Positions 1 to 7,795 of a stretch of DNA of 64,000 nt are shown here, in pieces. The position numbers were made by a program, and so were the translations under genes. The notes beneath the pieces are model-generated. The model saw nothing but the letters and a program-made list of their open reading frames with translations. It was not told where the DNA came from and did not search any database. Source of the stretch: CAVSMC01 sp963798655 (GTDB taxonomy: Bacteria; Pseudomonadota; Gammaproteobacteria; Burkholderiales; Casimicrobiaceae); the NCBI GenBank assembly GCA_963798655.1, contig CAWCUH010000012.1:310001-374000 (forward strand). Reading direction: 5' to 3'. The number at the start of each line of letters is the position of its first letter. The stretch's first letter is position 1.

Positions 1-232
1 CCATCCGCAGGACAAAACTTTCGATGCCGACCGGGAGCAGCCTGAAACCCGACGTTCCCGGATGCTCGGCCTTGGCCTCGGCCAACTGCCGGCCCATCCG
101 CGTTTGTTCGGGACGAGCGAGCGCGCTCGATGCCGTTTTCGGAAATTCCGAGCCCGGCGGCAGCGACGCGCAGCCGCACAGCAGTACCAGCAGCCCGCTC
201 GCTACGAGGACCCGGATCACGCCGGAGCGCAT
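1..232 (-). CDS. ClsC-like phospholipase D family lipoprotein, N-terminal part
   Basis: Reading leftward from an ATG at 232, an open frame runs off the window edge (77 codons, no stop). It begins with a hydrophobic segment ending in a lipobox (LLCGC), so the product should be lipid-anchored. The mature start (ASLPPGSEFPKTASSAL, then RMGRQLAEA and HPGTSGFRLLPVG) is the conserved N-terminus of ClsC/YmdC-type cardiolipin synthases. Those enzymes make cardiolipin with two HKD motifs, which lie outside this window. The family call rests on the N-terminus alone. Confidence 0.75.
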   Translation of the reverse strand, partial: MRSGVIRVLVASGLLVLLCGCASLPPGSEFPKTASSALARPEQTRMGRQLAEAKAEHPGTSGFRLLPVGIESFVLRM

Positions 233-293
233 GCGCAAGGAAAGCGCGGCCGAGGCCGCGCTGAAATGACCCGCTGCGTGGCCTGAGCGCGCC

Positions 294-848
294 TTATTTT
301 GCGTACGCGGCCTTTGCCGATGTCATGCACGTGTCCTTTTCGATTCCCGACATCGCATCGCACCTGGCAAGCGCGACCTTCTCCTGCGCCTCACGCGTGT
401 CTTCGCGCGCCTCGGCGCGTGCATCGACGGCCGTCCTGTGCGCCTTGGCGTCGGCGACGAGCTGCACGTGCGTCGCGTTCGCCTGCTTCACGCAGACGTC
501 CTTCTCCTGCGTGGTCTTGATATCGCAGGCGACCTTCGCGACCATGAAATCAGCGTCGGCGTTGGCTATCCTGCTGGCCGTCTTCGCCTTGATGGTTCCC
601 CTGTAATCCGCTTCCGCCAGCGCCTTCGCCTTCTTCTCCACGGCCTTCGCTTCGACGGCACACATATCCTTGTCGTGTCCGGTGAGCGGCTCGCATTTGG
701 CGTGCGCGTCCTTGTACGCGACCGAGGCCCGTTCGACGGCGCCCGTGTAATCGCTGCGCGCCTGCGAAGTCGTTGCGAACGCGAGCTGGGCGCAGGACAG
801 AATCGCCGCGCCCCCCATTGATGCAACCAACAACTTGGATCTGATCAT
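294..848 (-). CDS. exported protein with three C-X10-C repeats, unknown function
   Basis: 184 aa with a signal peptide of about 25 residues (hydrophobic core, cleavage near AFA-TT). The mature part is Ala/Lys-rich and probably helical or coiled. It holds three copies of a unit in which two cysteines are ten residues apart and the second follows Lys-Asp: CEPLTGHDKDMC, CDIKTTQEKDVC and CDAMSGIEKDTC. The cysteines suggest disulfides in the periplasm. I do not recognise a named family, although similar Ala/Lys-rich exported proteins occur in Burkholderiales. The 201 bases upstream (849-1049) hold no clear gene. Confidence 0.8.
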   Translation of the reverse strand: MIRSKLLVASMGGAAILSCAQLAFATTSQARSDYTGAVERASVAYKDAHAKCEPLTGHDKDMCAVEAKAVEKKAKALAEADYRGTIKAKTASRIANADADFMVAKVACDIKTTQEKDVCVKQANATHVQLVADAKAHRTAVDARAEAREDTREAQEKVALARCDAMSGIEKDTCMTSAKAAYAK

Positions 849-1049
849 TTGTTGTTCCTGTTCTTCTTGCCGCCAATATCGAGCCGACGACGCCGGCTCG
901 ACCGTACCGAACTACCAATGCTGAAGTCTTCGGCTGGTGATCTTTTCGCACCCGTAGAAAGTCTTTGTCTGCACCTCTGCCGGGTTCATGGTGATGCCGT
1001 ACGTCGCTCGAAGTGTTCGCTTCCGACGGACCGGCCCGCGCGAAGACGA

Positions 1050-3260
1050 CTACTCTCGATGCTTGCCGTTGTCTTGCTCCTGCTTCTGATCGCCGTTATC
1101 GAGTTTTTTGTCAGCGGGTTTGACCGCGGCGGGTTTGGGCTCTTGGCCTCGCGTTCGCGCGTTCGGCATGGGCTGTGGTGGCATTGCCGGCGGCGCAACT
1201 GCAGCGGGGGGCGCCGAGCGCGGCTGCGGCGCCGTCGCGGCCGCCGTCGGCGGCACGGCGATCGGCTGAGGCGGTCGCTGCGATGACGACGGTGCGACAC
1301 GCTCGATCGTCTGTTCGCCGCTTCCACGCTGCTCCGGTTTGCCGCGCGGTTCCGCAGCGCGCACCGGCGCGGCTGTCGGTGGTGCGGCGAGCTGCGGCGG
1401 AGCGACATGGGCCGGCGCCGCTCGTTGTGGCGGTGCTGGCGGAGCGGCCAAGGTCTGTTCGCGCTGATCCCCGTTAGCGCGCTGCTCGGATTTCACGCGT
1501 TGCTCCGGCGGTTGGACGATCGGCGCGGGCGACATGGCTTGCGATGGCGGACGGGCTTGCGTCGGCGCGCCCTGTGCACGCTGTGCGCCCGGCGTGACAG
1601 GTGGCTCCGGTGCGCGCGGGATCGCCGGCGCTGCGGGCGCCTGTCGCTCATCGGGCTTTGCGCGCGCCTCAACCGGTCGCGAGGCGGACGTTGCCAGCGG
1701 CGGACGCATCGTCGGCGGTGATTCGATCTTTTGCGCGACCACCTTCACGACAGGCGCCGACGACGCCGCTGCGGGTTTCAATTCCTTGCGCGCGGCCTCG
1801 TCGAGAGGTTTGCCGGGCTTCGCTGCCAGTTGCTGCTGTTGCGCGGCGAAGCCGACCTGTGCGGCGGGCGGGGTCGTGCGCGCGACGACGGCCCGCTCGA
1901 ACACGCGACCCGGCGGCTTGGCGGCGCGAGCGGCCGCCCCGCGCACACTCTGCTCCGTCGGCGCCGCTTGCGGAACGAACGCCACCGGAGCGCTCGCGAT
2001 CCCCTGCGCGGATACACGCACCGCCGCCCTTGCTACCGGCTGCGACTGCACGAACGCCGTCGTCGGCACGGCGATGACGGCCCCCGGGACTTGCCGGTTG
2101 GCGTAGACGACGTGGGTGACGTTCGTGTTGTTGTAGTAGTTGTTGACGACGGTGGTGTTGATGACGGTGTTGCTGCGGTTGACGTTCTCGAAGTAGCCGC
2201 GGCTCACCGCATAGGACGGTCGGTAAACTTCCCGCGGTCCGAGCGGGAACCACGCGATGCCGCCCACGTTGCCGCTGGAAATCGTCAACTGAAGGTCATT
2301 GCCGCCCACGAACGCGACCAGCGCCGGCGCGTAGTACGCGCGGGTCTGCATCGGACCGGGAACCCAGCCCCACGTGCCTGCGAGATTGGTCCAGCGACCG
2401 TAATGCGACACGGCGAAGCCCCACGGCGCGTCGTCCACCCACGTCCAGCCCCAGGGATCGATCCACGCCCAATGCCCGTCGCGGTAAGGCGCCCAGCCGG
2501 CGGTCACGCGACTGGGAATCCAGACGTTTCCATACGTGGCATCGACGCGCCACGTGCCGTTTGCATCGAGCTCCTGATAGCCGATCACATCGCGCGAGAC
2601 ATAGCGGGCCGAGATCGAGTTGTCGTAGCGCCGATCGCGATCGCTCGACCAGCGATCGAATTCGTCGATGCGCGGCGCATCGACATGCTCGTATTCGCGC
2701 AAGCCGGTGCCCGTGAAGCGATACGGCTGTCGCGAGTCGATGACGTACGCCGCGTCCTCGCCGTAAACCTCGCCTTGGCCGTTGCGCACGACGATCGTCG
2801 TCGCATCGCCCTCCGCGTCGACTTCGATCCGATACTCGCCGGGTTGTCGAAGCGTAAAGGCTAGATTCGGCGTATCCACCTCGAATGCCTGATCGCGCTC
2901 GAGACGGCGCACGCGCACGTTCAACGTTCCCTGAGTCAGTTGCAGCTGGGTGATCCTGTCGTCGAGATTGATCACCGAAACGCCGGTGCCGGCGTTCATG
3001 CGGATCATCGCGACGCCAACCTGAATTTCGGCGCGCGCACCCGAATCGGCCCAAAGGCGATCGCCCGTGGTCAGCGGCCGATTGATCGTCGCCTGCATCC
3101 AATCGCTCTCGCCCGCTGGGGAGAAGCTGACGTCGCCGGTTATGTAGCCCAGCCGCGCGACTCGTGACGGCGGGTCGGCACCGGCCCAGCCGCTGAAGGC
3201 AACAATCGCCGCGCCGGCCACGAAGACCAGGGCGCGGAAACGATGAAACTTCATCTGCAT
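1050..3260 (-). CDS. FecR-domain / DUF6600 exported protein with long Pro/Ala-rich tail
   Basis: 736 aa from the ATG at 3260, chosen because GAGGA lies five bases upstream; an ATG two codons later (3254) is also possible. Residues 1-28 are a signal peptide. About 35-140 resemble a FecR domain (LGYITGDVSFSPAGE, then TGDRLWADSGARAEIQ). About 220-330 are the Trp/Tyr/Gly-rich DUF6600 segment (WAPYRDGHWAWIDPWGWTWV). From about 420 to the end the protein is low-complexity, rich in Pro, Ala, Gln and Arg. The domain set suggests an envelope protein that binds or scaffolds something outside the inner membrane. No sigma or anti-sigma partner gene is adjacent, so a FecR-type regulatory role is unlikely. 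Confidence 0.85.
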   Translation of the reverse strand: MQMKFHRFRALVFVAGAAIVAFSGWAGADPPSRVARLGYITGDVSFSPAGESDWMQATINRPLTTGDRLWADSGARAEIQVGVAMIRMNAGTGVSVINLDDRITQLQLTQGTLNVRVRRLERDQAFEVDTPNLAFTLRQPGEYRIEVDAEGDATTIVVRNGQGEVYGEDAAYVIDSRQPYRFTGTGLREYEHVDAPRIDEFDRWSSDRDRRYDNSISARYVSRDVIGYQELDANGTWRVDATYGNVWIPSRVTAGWAPYRDGHWAWIDPWGWTWVDDAPWGFAVSHYGRWTNLAGTWGWVPGPMQTRAYYAPALVAFVGGNDLQLTISSGNVGGIAWFPLGPREVYRPSYAVSRGYFENVNRSNTVINTTVVNNYYNNTNVTHVVYANRQVPGAVIAVPTTAFVQSQPVARAAVRVSAQGIASAPVAFVPQAAPTEQSVRGAAARAAKPPGRVFERAVVARTTPPAAQVGFAAQQQQLAAKPGKPLDEAARKELKPAAASSAPVVKVVAQKIESPPTMRPPLATSASRPVEARAKPDERQAPAAPAIPRAPEPPVTPGAQRAQGAPTQARPPSQAMSPAPIVQPPEQRVKSEQRANGDQREQTLAAPPAPPQRAAPAHVAPPQLAAPPTAAPVRAAEPRGKPEQRGSGEQTIERVAPSSSQRPPQPIAVPPTAAATAPQPRSAPPAAVAPPAMPPQPMPNARTRGQEPKPAAVKPADKKLDNGDQKQEQDNGKHRE

Positions 3261-3283
3261 GACATTCCTCGATGATGATGCGT

Positions 3284-3299
3284 TGTGTGCATGCGCAGA
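3284..3299. promoter_or_regulatory. imperfect palindrome upstream of the FecR/DUF6600 gene
   Basis: The near-palindrome TGTGCATGCGCA sits about 25-40 bases before the start codon at 3260, where it would overlap the 5' leader or promoter. It resembles, loosely, the GTGC-N6-GCAC motifs near 4010, 7705 and 7755. A role as an operator is inference only. Confidence 0.25.
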
Positions 3300-3436
3300 T
3301 CGACTCGCGCCTCCAAACAACGGAGCGGATCGATGACGAAGAGAGCTCGCGCTGCCTGTACAGGCCGCAGCGCGACGGGCACCGGCAAAATCGCAACGCC
3401 CGCCCGCGATAGCGGCTGCGGCGCGCGCAATGCGCG

Positions 3437-3634
3437 TCAGGCGGAGCCGGTGGTGACGGCGGGCCCCGTCGGCTCGGGAGACGGAGCGGGGCTGCCGCCT
3501 TCGTTCTCCCACTGCTGAAGGTCGGCGCCGTGCGCGTATTTCGCGCGCCGCCGTTCGCCGCGAGTCAGCGCGGCCAGGGCCGCCGCGCCTGCGCAAGCGG
3601 CCAGGACCGTGATCCAAAGCGCGCGCGCGCTCAT
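3437..3634 (-). CDS. small membrane-anchored protein with QWENEGG motif
   Basis: 65 aa starting MSARALWITVLAACAG, with one N-terminal transmembrane segment or uncleaved signal and a short polar tail (LQQWENEGGSPAP...TTGSA). The tail resembles that of the protein at 7392-7577 (QWKNQDGDVAP...TTGCA), so the two appear to be distant paralogues. The ATG at 3634 is preferred over upstream codons because it opens directly into the hydrophobic segment. Function unknown. Confidence 0.6.
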   Translation of the reverse strand: MSARALWITVLAACAGAAALAALTRGERRRAKYAHGADLQQWENEGGSPAPSPEPTGPAVTTGSA

Positions 3635-3677
3635 GAACACCGCAACCCGGTAGCCCGCGCGCTGGCGGCGAACGCCG

Positions 3678-3932
3678 TCAATGCGCGCCCCGCGCAACGA
3701 GATGATAGGCGGCGAGAACGACGATGGCGCCCACGATGGCGACGAGGAAGCTGTAGACGTTCAGTCCGCTGACACCGGCCATTCCGAACGTGTTGAACAG
3801 CCAGCCTCCGACCAGGGCGCCCACGACGCCGAGAACGACATCCAGCAAGAGCCCTTCACCGCTCTTGTTGATGAGCTTGCTCGCGACGAATCCCGAGACG
3901 AGCCCGAGAACGATCCAAGTGAGTAGCGACAC
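3678..3932 (-). CDS. GlsB/YeaQ/YmgE family stress membrane protein
   Basis: 84 aa with three hydrophobic segments and the family pattern LLTWIVLGLVSGFVASKLIN, then the Gly-rich second segment (LLDVVLGVVGALVGGWLF). The start is a GTG at 3932, preceded by GGAG at a six-base spacing. This gives the usual family length, whereas the longer ATG reading adds a polar leader the family lacks. These transglycosylase-associated proteins sit in the inner membrane and are commonly stress-induced; the biochemical role is unknown. A palindromic motif lies about 75 bases upstream. Confidence 0.9.
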   Translation of the reverse strand: MSLLTWIVLGLVSGFVASKLINKSGEGLLLDVVLGVVGALVGGWLFNTFGMAGVSGLNVYSFLVAIVGAIVVLAAYHLVARGAH

Positions 3933-4005
3933 GATTGACTCCAAGTTGCGCAATGGTGCTAACCGAGTTAGCACTCAACGGAAGTGTGGAAGCGATGGCC
4001 CGTTG

Positions 4006-4024
4006 CGGTCCGTGCAGTAGCCCA
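4006..4024. promoter_or_regulatory. candidate operator (GTGC-N6-CCAC) between glsB and the small membrane gene
   Basis: The divergent gap 3933-4263 (331 bases) holds no gene I can support. It contains CGGTCCGTGCAGTAGCCCAC, which matches the motif found twice before the Crp/Fnr-like gene at 7796. The shared core is GGTCYGTGC-N6-(N)(N)AC. It could be an operator for a Crp/Fnr-like protein; this is inference from repetition of the motif. Confidence 0.4.
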
Positions 4025-4263
4025 CATTGACCGCCGCCGCTCGGCGGATCCACGCGACCGTATGGAGGCAGCCGGCAGGATGTGAATCGGTCGTCGTCAG
4101 TTCGAAACGTCCGAGCGGTCGATGACGATCACGCGAGCGCCCAATCGCCGGGACCGGGCGGTGCTCGGTCAGTCGAACGAACCGGTTGCCATTCTTGCCG
4201 TAAGCGCGCCACTGCACCGACTCGCGGGGTGGCGCGTGTGATCCTGGTGACGATTGGAGAGTC

Positions 4264-4473
4264 GTGAAGAACCTCACTACACTGCGAGACACGGGTAGCC
4301 TGATCGCCGGCCTGCTCGTCGGCCTGTCGATCGCGGTCGCGGTATTTTCGATGACGCTTGCGGACTCCGGCGCGGGACAGGCGGCCTCGCTCGTCGCCGC
4401 AGCGATCGTGCTCGCCGTCGGGCTCGCTCTCCAAGCGGTGCTCACCAAACGCCGGCCGGGGGCGCACCAATGA
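4264..4473 (+). CDS. small two-helix membrane protein
   Basis: 69 aa from a GTG with GGAG four bases upstream. Two hydrophobic helices (about residues 13-33 and 42-62) are joined by a short polar loop (TLADSGAGQ), ending in a basic tail (TKRRPG). No family recognised. It lies 69 bases before the AI-2E transporter gene in the same direction, so the two may be co-transcribed. Confidence 0.6.
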   Translation: MKNLTTLRDTGSLIAGLLVGLSIAVAVFSMTLADSGAGQAASLVAAAIVLAVGLALQAVLTKRRPGAHQ

Positions 4474-4542
4474 CCCGAACGTCGCGACCTCGCCTAATGC
4501 AATCCTCGATGTGAGCCACGCGGCGACTCTGCTCTGTTCGCC

Positions 4543-5748
4543 ATGAACGTCACGCTTGCTCCAGCATCAACGCCCGACGCCGAGCGCGCCCGCGCAACGG
4601 ATCAGGATCGTCCTGCCACGCCGACGCCGGTCGCAGGCCCCGATCCCGTACGGACGCCGGTCGATGCGCGCGGTCTCGCGCTCGGTGTTCTCGCGACGCT
4701 CGCCACGGTATTCGCGCTGTCGTGGGCGCAGAGCTTTCTGGTGCCGCTACTGCTCGGCATCGTCATCGCGTACACGTTGAATCCGCTGGTCGGATGGCTC
4801 GAGGCAGTCAGGATCCCGCGCGCCTTCGGCACGGTGATCGTGATCGGCGCGGTCATCGGCGCGACGGTGCTGGCCACGTATTCGCTGCGCGGCGAAATGC
4901 AGACGATCATCGAGCAGTTACCCGAAGCCGCGGGCAAGGTTTCGAGCGCAATCGAGCGCGCGCGCATCGGGCAGGTCGGCAATATCGAGAAGATCCAGAA
5001 CGCGGCGACCGAGGTTGAAAGCGCGACGAACCGGGCGGCTGGCGACTCGCAACAGCCGTCGCGCCAGCCTGCCACCCACGTCGTCGTCGACCAGCCCACA
5101 TTCAGGCTCGGCAACTTCCTGTGGCAGGGTTCGATGGGCGCGCTCGGCGCGATGGGCCAGGCCGCAATGGTCGTATTCCTGGTGTTCTTCCTGCTGCTCG
5201 GAGGCGATCGATTCAAACGAAAGCTCGTGCAACTCACGGGTCCGTCGCTGTCGAACAGGAAGATTACCGTCAAGATCCTCGACCACATCAACGGCTCGAT
5301 CCAGAAGTACATGTTCATGCTGCTGACGACCAACCTCCTCGTCGCACTGCTGACCTGGATCGCGTTCCGATGGATCGGCCTCGATAACGCAGGCGCCTGG
5401 GCCGTCGTCGCGGGACTGCTTCACATCGTCCCCTACCTTGGCCCGGGCGTGACGGCGGCGGCAACGGGCATGGCGGCGTTCGTGCAATTCGAATCGCTTT
5501 CACGTGCACTGGTCGTCGCCGGCGCATCGATCGCCATCGCGACCGTCGTCGGGACGTTGGTGACCACGTGGATGATCGGCCGAATCGCGGGCATGAATTC
5601 AGCGGCGGTGTTCATCTCGCTGCTGTTCTGGGCGTGGCTTTGGGGCGTGTGGGGCATGCTGCTCAGTATTCCGATCATCGTCATCGTGAAGGTCGTCTCG
5701 CAGCACGTCGAGCCGTTGCACCCGCTCGCGGAATTGCTCGGAGAGTGA
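4543..5748 (+). CDS. AI-2E family transporter (PerM/TqsA-like)
   Basis: 401 aa. After a polar N-terminus of about 45 residues, paired transmembrane segments follow (LGVLATLATVFALSWAQSFL; LLLGIVIAYTLNPLVGWLE). A long soluble loop (about 120-190) precedes the second membrane half with the family signature region (GLLHIVPYLGPGVTAAATG) and the C-terminal WGVWGMLLSIPIIVIVK. Family members form inner-membrane oligomers implicated in export of AI-2 or other small solutes, or in ion/proton antiport; the substrate here cannot be told. The loop between residues 140 and 185 is rich in Ser, Gln and Ala and is variable in the family. Confidence 0.92.
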   Translation: MNVTLAPASTPDAERARATDQDRPATPTPVAGPDPVRTPVDARGLALGVLATLATVFALSWAQSFLVPLLLGIVIAYTLNPLVGWLEAVRIPRAFGTVIVIGAVIGATVLATYSLRGEMQTIIEQLPEAAGKVSSAIERARIGQVGNIEKIQNAATEVESATNRAAGDSQQPSRQPATHVVVDQPTFRLGNFLWQGSMGALGAMGQAAMVVFLVFFLLLGGDRFKRKLVQLTGPSLSNRKITVKILDHINGSIQKYMFMLLTTNLLVALLTWIAFRWIGLDNAGAWAVVAGLLHIVPYLGPGVTAAATGMAAFVQFESLSRALVVAGASIAIATVVGTLVTTWMIGRIAGMNSAAVFISLLFWAWLWGVWGMLLSIPIIVIVKVVSQHVEPLHPLAELLGE

Positions 5749-5859
5749 CGAGTCCGCGCGACGAGCTCGCAGGCGTACGTTGGCCGAAGCGCCTTGGCAT
5801 CGGCCGATGTGGCGGCGAGGGACGCTGGCTGCGTGCGCAGCCCACGACGCACGCTGGGG

Positions 5860-6672
5860 TCACGTGCGTGGCGCGCCCTGCCGGTTGACCGTCACGGTGC
5901 GACCCGGTGGCGCGACGGTTTGCATCCGATGTTCCTGACCCCGGAACTCGTAAGTGACGTCCCAATACTCGGGCTGCGCCTGGCTCGGTGCGCTGGAGCA
6001 ACGTTCGACATCGTCCGTATAGACATGCTGTCCGGCGGCGTTGCGACCGATATTGGCTCCGATGACCGCGCCCGCGACGGCGCCGCCGGCAGTCGCGAAG
6101 TCCTTTCCGTGCCCACCACCGACCTGGTGACCCAGAACGCCGCCCAACACCGCTCCGACGATCGCAGCGGGAACGTTGACGCCACCTTGATCCGGCACGA
6201 CCTGTTCGCGATCCACCCAGCACCTCTGTTGGGGCGTCCCCACCACGGCTCGGACCGAGGTGACATTCGCCTCGTATAGTCGTTCGTTGTCGCGGCGGCC
6301 GAACGCGTAGACCGCGGCGGGCGCGGGCGCGTAGCCGCGGCTGTCGACTCGCACGCCCGAGTCCAGCGTGCGCACCGAGGACACGCGGTCGTTCAAGCCC
6401 ATCGCTGCCAATGACCGATAGCGTCCCGGGCGCAGCACCACGCAGCGGCCGGCGAAGAGCGCGTCCTCACATACTTCCCAGCGCTCGCGCAGTACGACGA
6501 CCGACGACGCTCGATCGTTGAACCCGGTGCGTTCGAAATTGTCGATCGCCTCGTGCGTCGACAGCGAGCGGCCTGCGAAATCTTCGCGCTCGTAAAGCGT
6601 GATCTGCGCGGCGGCCTGCGCTGCGAAGGCGACGCCAAGCACCAGCAACGTGCATTTCAAAGCTGCATTCAT
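5860..6672 (-). CDS. beta/gamma-crystallin domain plus glycine-zipper exported protein
   Basis: 270 aa from the ATG at 6672, with AAGG six bases upstream. A signal peptide (1-21) is followed by two beta/gamma-crystallin repeats (ITLYEREDFAGRS; WEVCEDALFAGRCVVL...LNDRVSSVR) to about residue 105. A linker leads to a glycine-zipper segment (VGAVLGGVLGHQVGGG, then AGAVIGANIGRN) at about 165-205. The C-terminus (VTYEFRGQEHRM) is typical of glycine-zipper 2TM outer-membrane proteins. The combination suggests an exported envelope protein with a calcium-binding-type fold attached to an outer-membrane hairpin. Function unknown. Confidence 0.85.
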   Translation of the reverse strand: MNAALKCTLLVLGVAFAAQAAAQITLYEREDFAGRSLSTHEAIDNFERTGFNDRASSVVVLRERWEVCEDALFAGRCVVLRPGRYRSLAAMGLNDRVSSVRTLDSGVRVDSRGYAPAPAAVYAFGRRDNERLYEANVTSVRAVVGTPQQRCWVDREQVVPDQGGVNVPAAIVGAVLGGVLGHQVGGGHGKDFATAGGAVAGAVIGANIGRNAAGQHVYTDDVERCSSAPSQAQPEYWDVTYEFRGQEHRMQTVAPPGRTVTVNRQGAPRT

Positions 6673-6760
6673 CGGGGCCTTCCGGGTGGATTCGTGGAGC
6701 CGGCAGCGATCTCTCGCCGCTCTGCAGTGCCCGCGCGGATCGCGCCGGGCATGCCGCACC

Positions 6761-6940
6761 TCAGCGAACCGTCATTGTCTTGCGGACGATCGACGAGACG
6801 TTGACCAGAGATTTCGATGCGGCGTGCGCTTCCTTGTTCGCATCCACACGAAAATCGCGGCGAACCCGCGCAAACGTCTTGCGCAGATCCGTGTTGAAGC
6901 TCGCGGTATATCTAAACGAAGGATCGAGAATCGATTTCAT
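6761..6940 (-). CDS. 59-aa basic small protein
   Basis: ATG at 6940 with GAGG four bases upstream, TGA at 6761. The product begins MKSILDPSFRYTASFNTDLR and continues as a basic, probably helical, soluble protein. No signal or membrane segment. It fills the gap between two oppositely named envelope genes with a good ribosome-binding site. The start resembles small conserved proteins I associate with Burkholderiales, but I cannot name the family or function. Confidence 0.6.
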   Translation of the reverse strand: MKSILDPSFRYTASFNTDLRKTFARVRRDFRVDANKEAHAASKSLVNVSSIVRKTMTVR

Positions 6941-7034
6941 GGCGCCTCACTATTGCTGCAGATTTCTCGCGCGCGACAACATGCGACCGAAGCCGCACGC
7001 CGGCGGGAAAATCGAGCGTGCCACGTACGGGGAG

Positions 7035-7367
7035 TCAATACCGGCGAACGCGATTGCGCTCGATGCGCACGCTATCGCCGACGTGCAGGCCATCGACGCT
7101 CGCCTGCCGTACCGTTTCGAACGTTCTGTCGTCGAATCGAAGGCGAATGGAGTAGCCGCCGTCAGAAGCGAGCGACTCGCCGTGCTCCGCGGCCGCCGGC
7201 GGCTCGATCGACTCGATAATGGCGTAGTAGCTTTCTTGCGAACGCACGACCGGCGGACGCCGATCGTCGCCGCCGGGAGGTGCGTCCGACGTCGCGCACC
7301 CGGTCGCCAGGACCAGCAGGGCGACCAACGGCATGACGGTCGCGCCGCAGTGGATGAACGGTTTCAC
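7035..7367 (-). CDS. small lipoprotein, possible OB-fold/SlyB-like C-terminus
   Basis: 110 aa from a GTG at 7367; an ATG at 7334 is an equally good start, because neither has a strong ribosome-binding site. A hydrophobic segment ends in a lipobox (LATGCATS), predicting a lipid-anchored protein. The mature part contains YYAIIESIE, then SIRLRFDDRTFETVRQ and GLHVGDSVRIE, the pattern of the short beta-barrel that follows glycine zippers in SlyB-like lipoproteins, but no glycine zipper is present. Function unknown. Confidence 0.7.
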   Translation of the reverse strand: MKPFIHCGATVMPLVALLVLATGCATSDAPPGGDDRRPPVVRSQESYYAIIESIEPPAAAEHGESLASDGGYSIRLRFDDRTFETVRQASVDGLHVGDSVRIERNRVRRY

Positions 7368-7391
7368 GCGGACGTACCAGCGGTCCGAGCG

Positions 7392-7577
7392 TCAGGCGCA
7401 CCCCGTGGTGATGATTTCGTCCTGCGCGGCCGAAGCGGGCGCGACATCTCCGTCTTGGTTCTTCCACTGCGTCGCCTTTGGCGCCTGGGTGGAGTTTTGG
7501 CGCTTGCCCACGACCGGCGAGGCAAAGAGCGCTGCGCGACGAGGCGCCAGCAACCGGGTCCAACGAGAGTTGTGCAT
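7392..7577 (-). CDS. small protein with QWKNQDG motif
   Basis: 61 aa from the ATG at 7577, starting MHNSRWTRLLAPRRAALFAS, with a weakly hydrophobic middle. The tail QWKNQDGDVAP...TTGCA resembles that of the protein at 3437-3634. The ribosome-binding site is weak. It is transcribed divergently from the Crp/Fnr-like gene at 7796, with two operator-like palindromes between them. Function unknown. Confidence 0.5.
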   Translation of the reverse strand: MHNSRWTRLLAPRRAALFASPVVGKRQNSTQAPKATQWKNQDGDVAPASAAQDEIITTGCA

Positions 7578-7696
7578 GATGTCTCGATCCGACGGGACTT
7601 CCGTATGAGCGCACGCTTCCAACGTGAACGACGCACGAGGGCGGGAGGCGCCGGCGCGCGATGGCGCCCAAATGCAGTCTGGGCGCATTGAGACGT

Positions 7697-7718
7697 CCCG
7701 GTCCGTGCACTAGCGCAC
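7697..7718. promoter_or_regulatory. candidate operator 1, GTGC-N6-GCAC palindrome
   Basis: GTGCACTAGCGCAC sits within CGGTCC...GCACGC in the divergent gap between the small gene at 7392-7577 and the Crp/Fnr-like gene at 7796. It shares its left half and spacing with the sites at 7743 and 4006. A regulator dimer would be expected to bind such a palindrome; the regulator is not known. Confidence 0.45.
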
Positions 7719-7742
7719 GCTGCTCGGCACGCGTTGCCGAGC

Positions 7743-7765
7743 GTCCCGGTCTGTGCGCAAGCAGA
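7743..7765. promoter_or_regulatory. candidate operator 2, overlapping the -35 region of the Crp/Fnr-like gene
   Basis: CGGTCTGTGCGCAAGCAGAC repeats the preceding site with a degenerate right half. Its end falls where the -35 box of the promoter at 7784 would lie, so binding here could block or assist RNA polymerase. Autoregulation by the adjacent gene is plausible but inferred. Confidence 0.45.
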
Positions 7766-7783
7766 CATTCGCCGCACATCGTT

Positions 7784-7789
7784 TATACT
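7784..7789 (+). promoter_or_regulatory. -10 element TATACT
   Basis: TATACT lies only seven bases before the ATG at 7796. A transcript starting at the usual distance would have essentially no 5' untranslated region. No Shine-Dalgarno sequence is visible before that ATG either, which fits a leaderless message. No good -35 match is seen. Confidence 0.45.
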
Positions 7790-7795
7790 TTGCCT

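Noticed and set aside
3261..3617. N-terminal extension of the FecR/DUF6600 gene up to 3617
   Set aside because: The extra codons are Arg-rich and unlike a signal peptide, whereas a good signal peptide and ribosome-binding site are at 3260.
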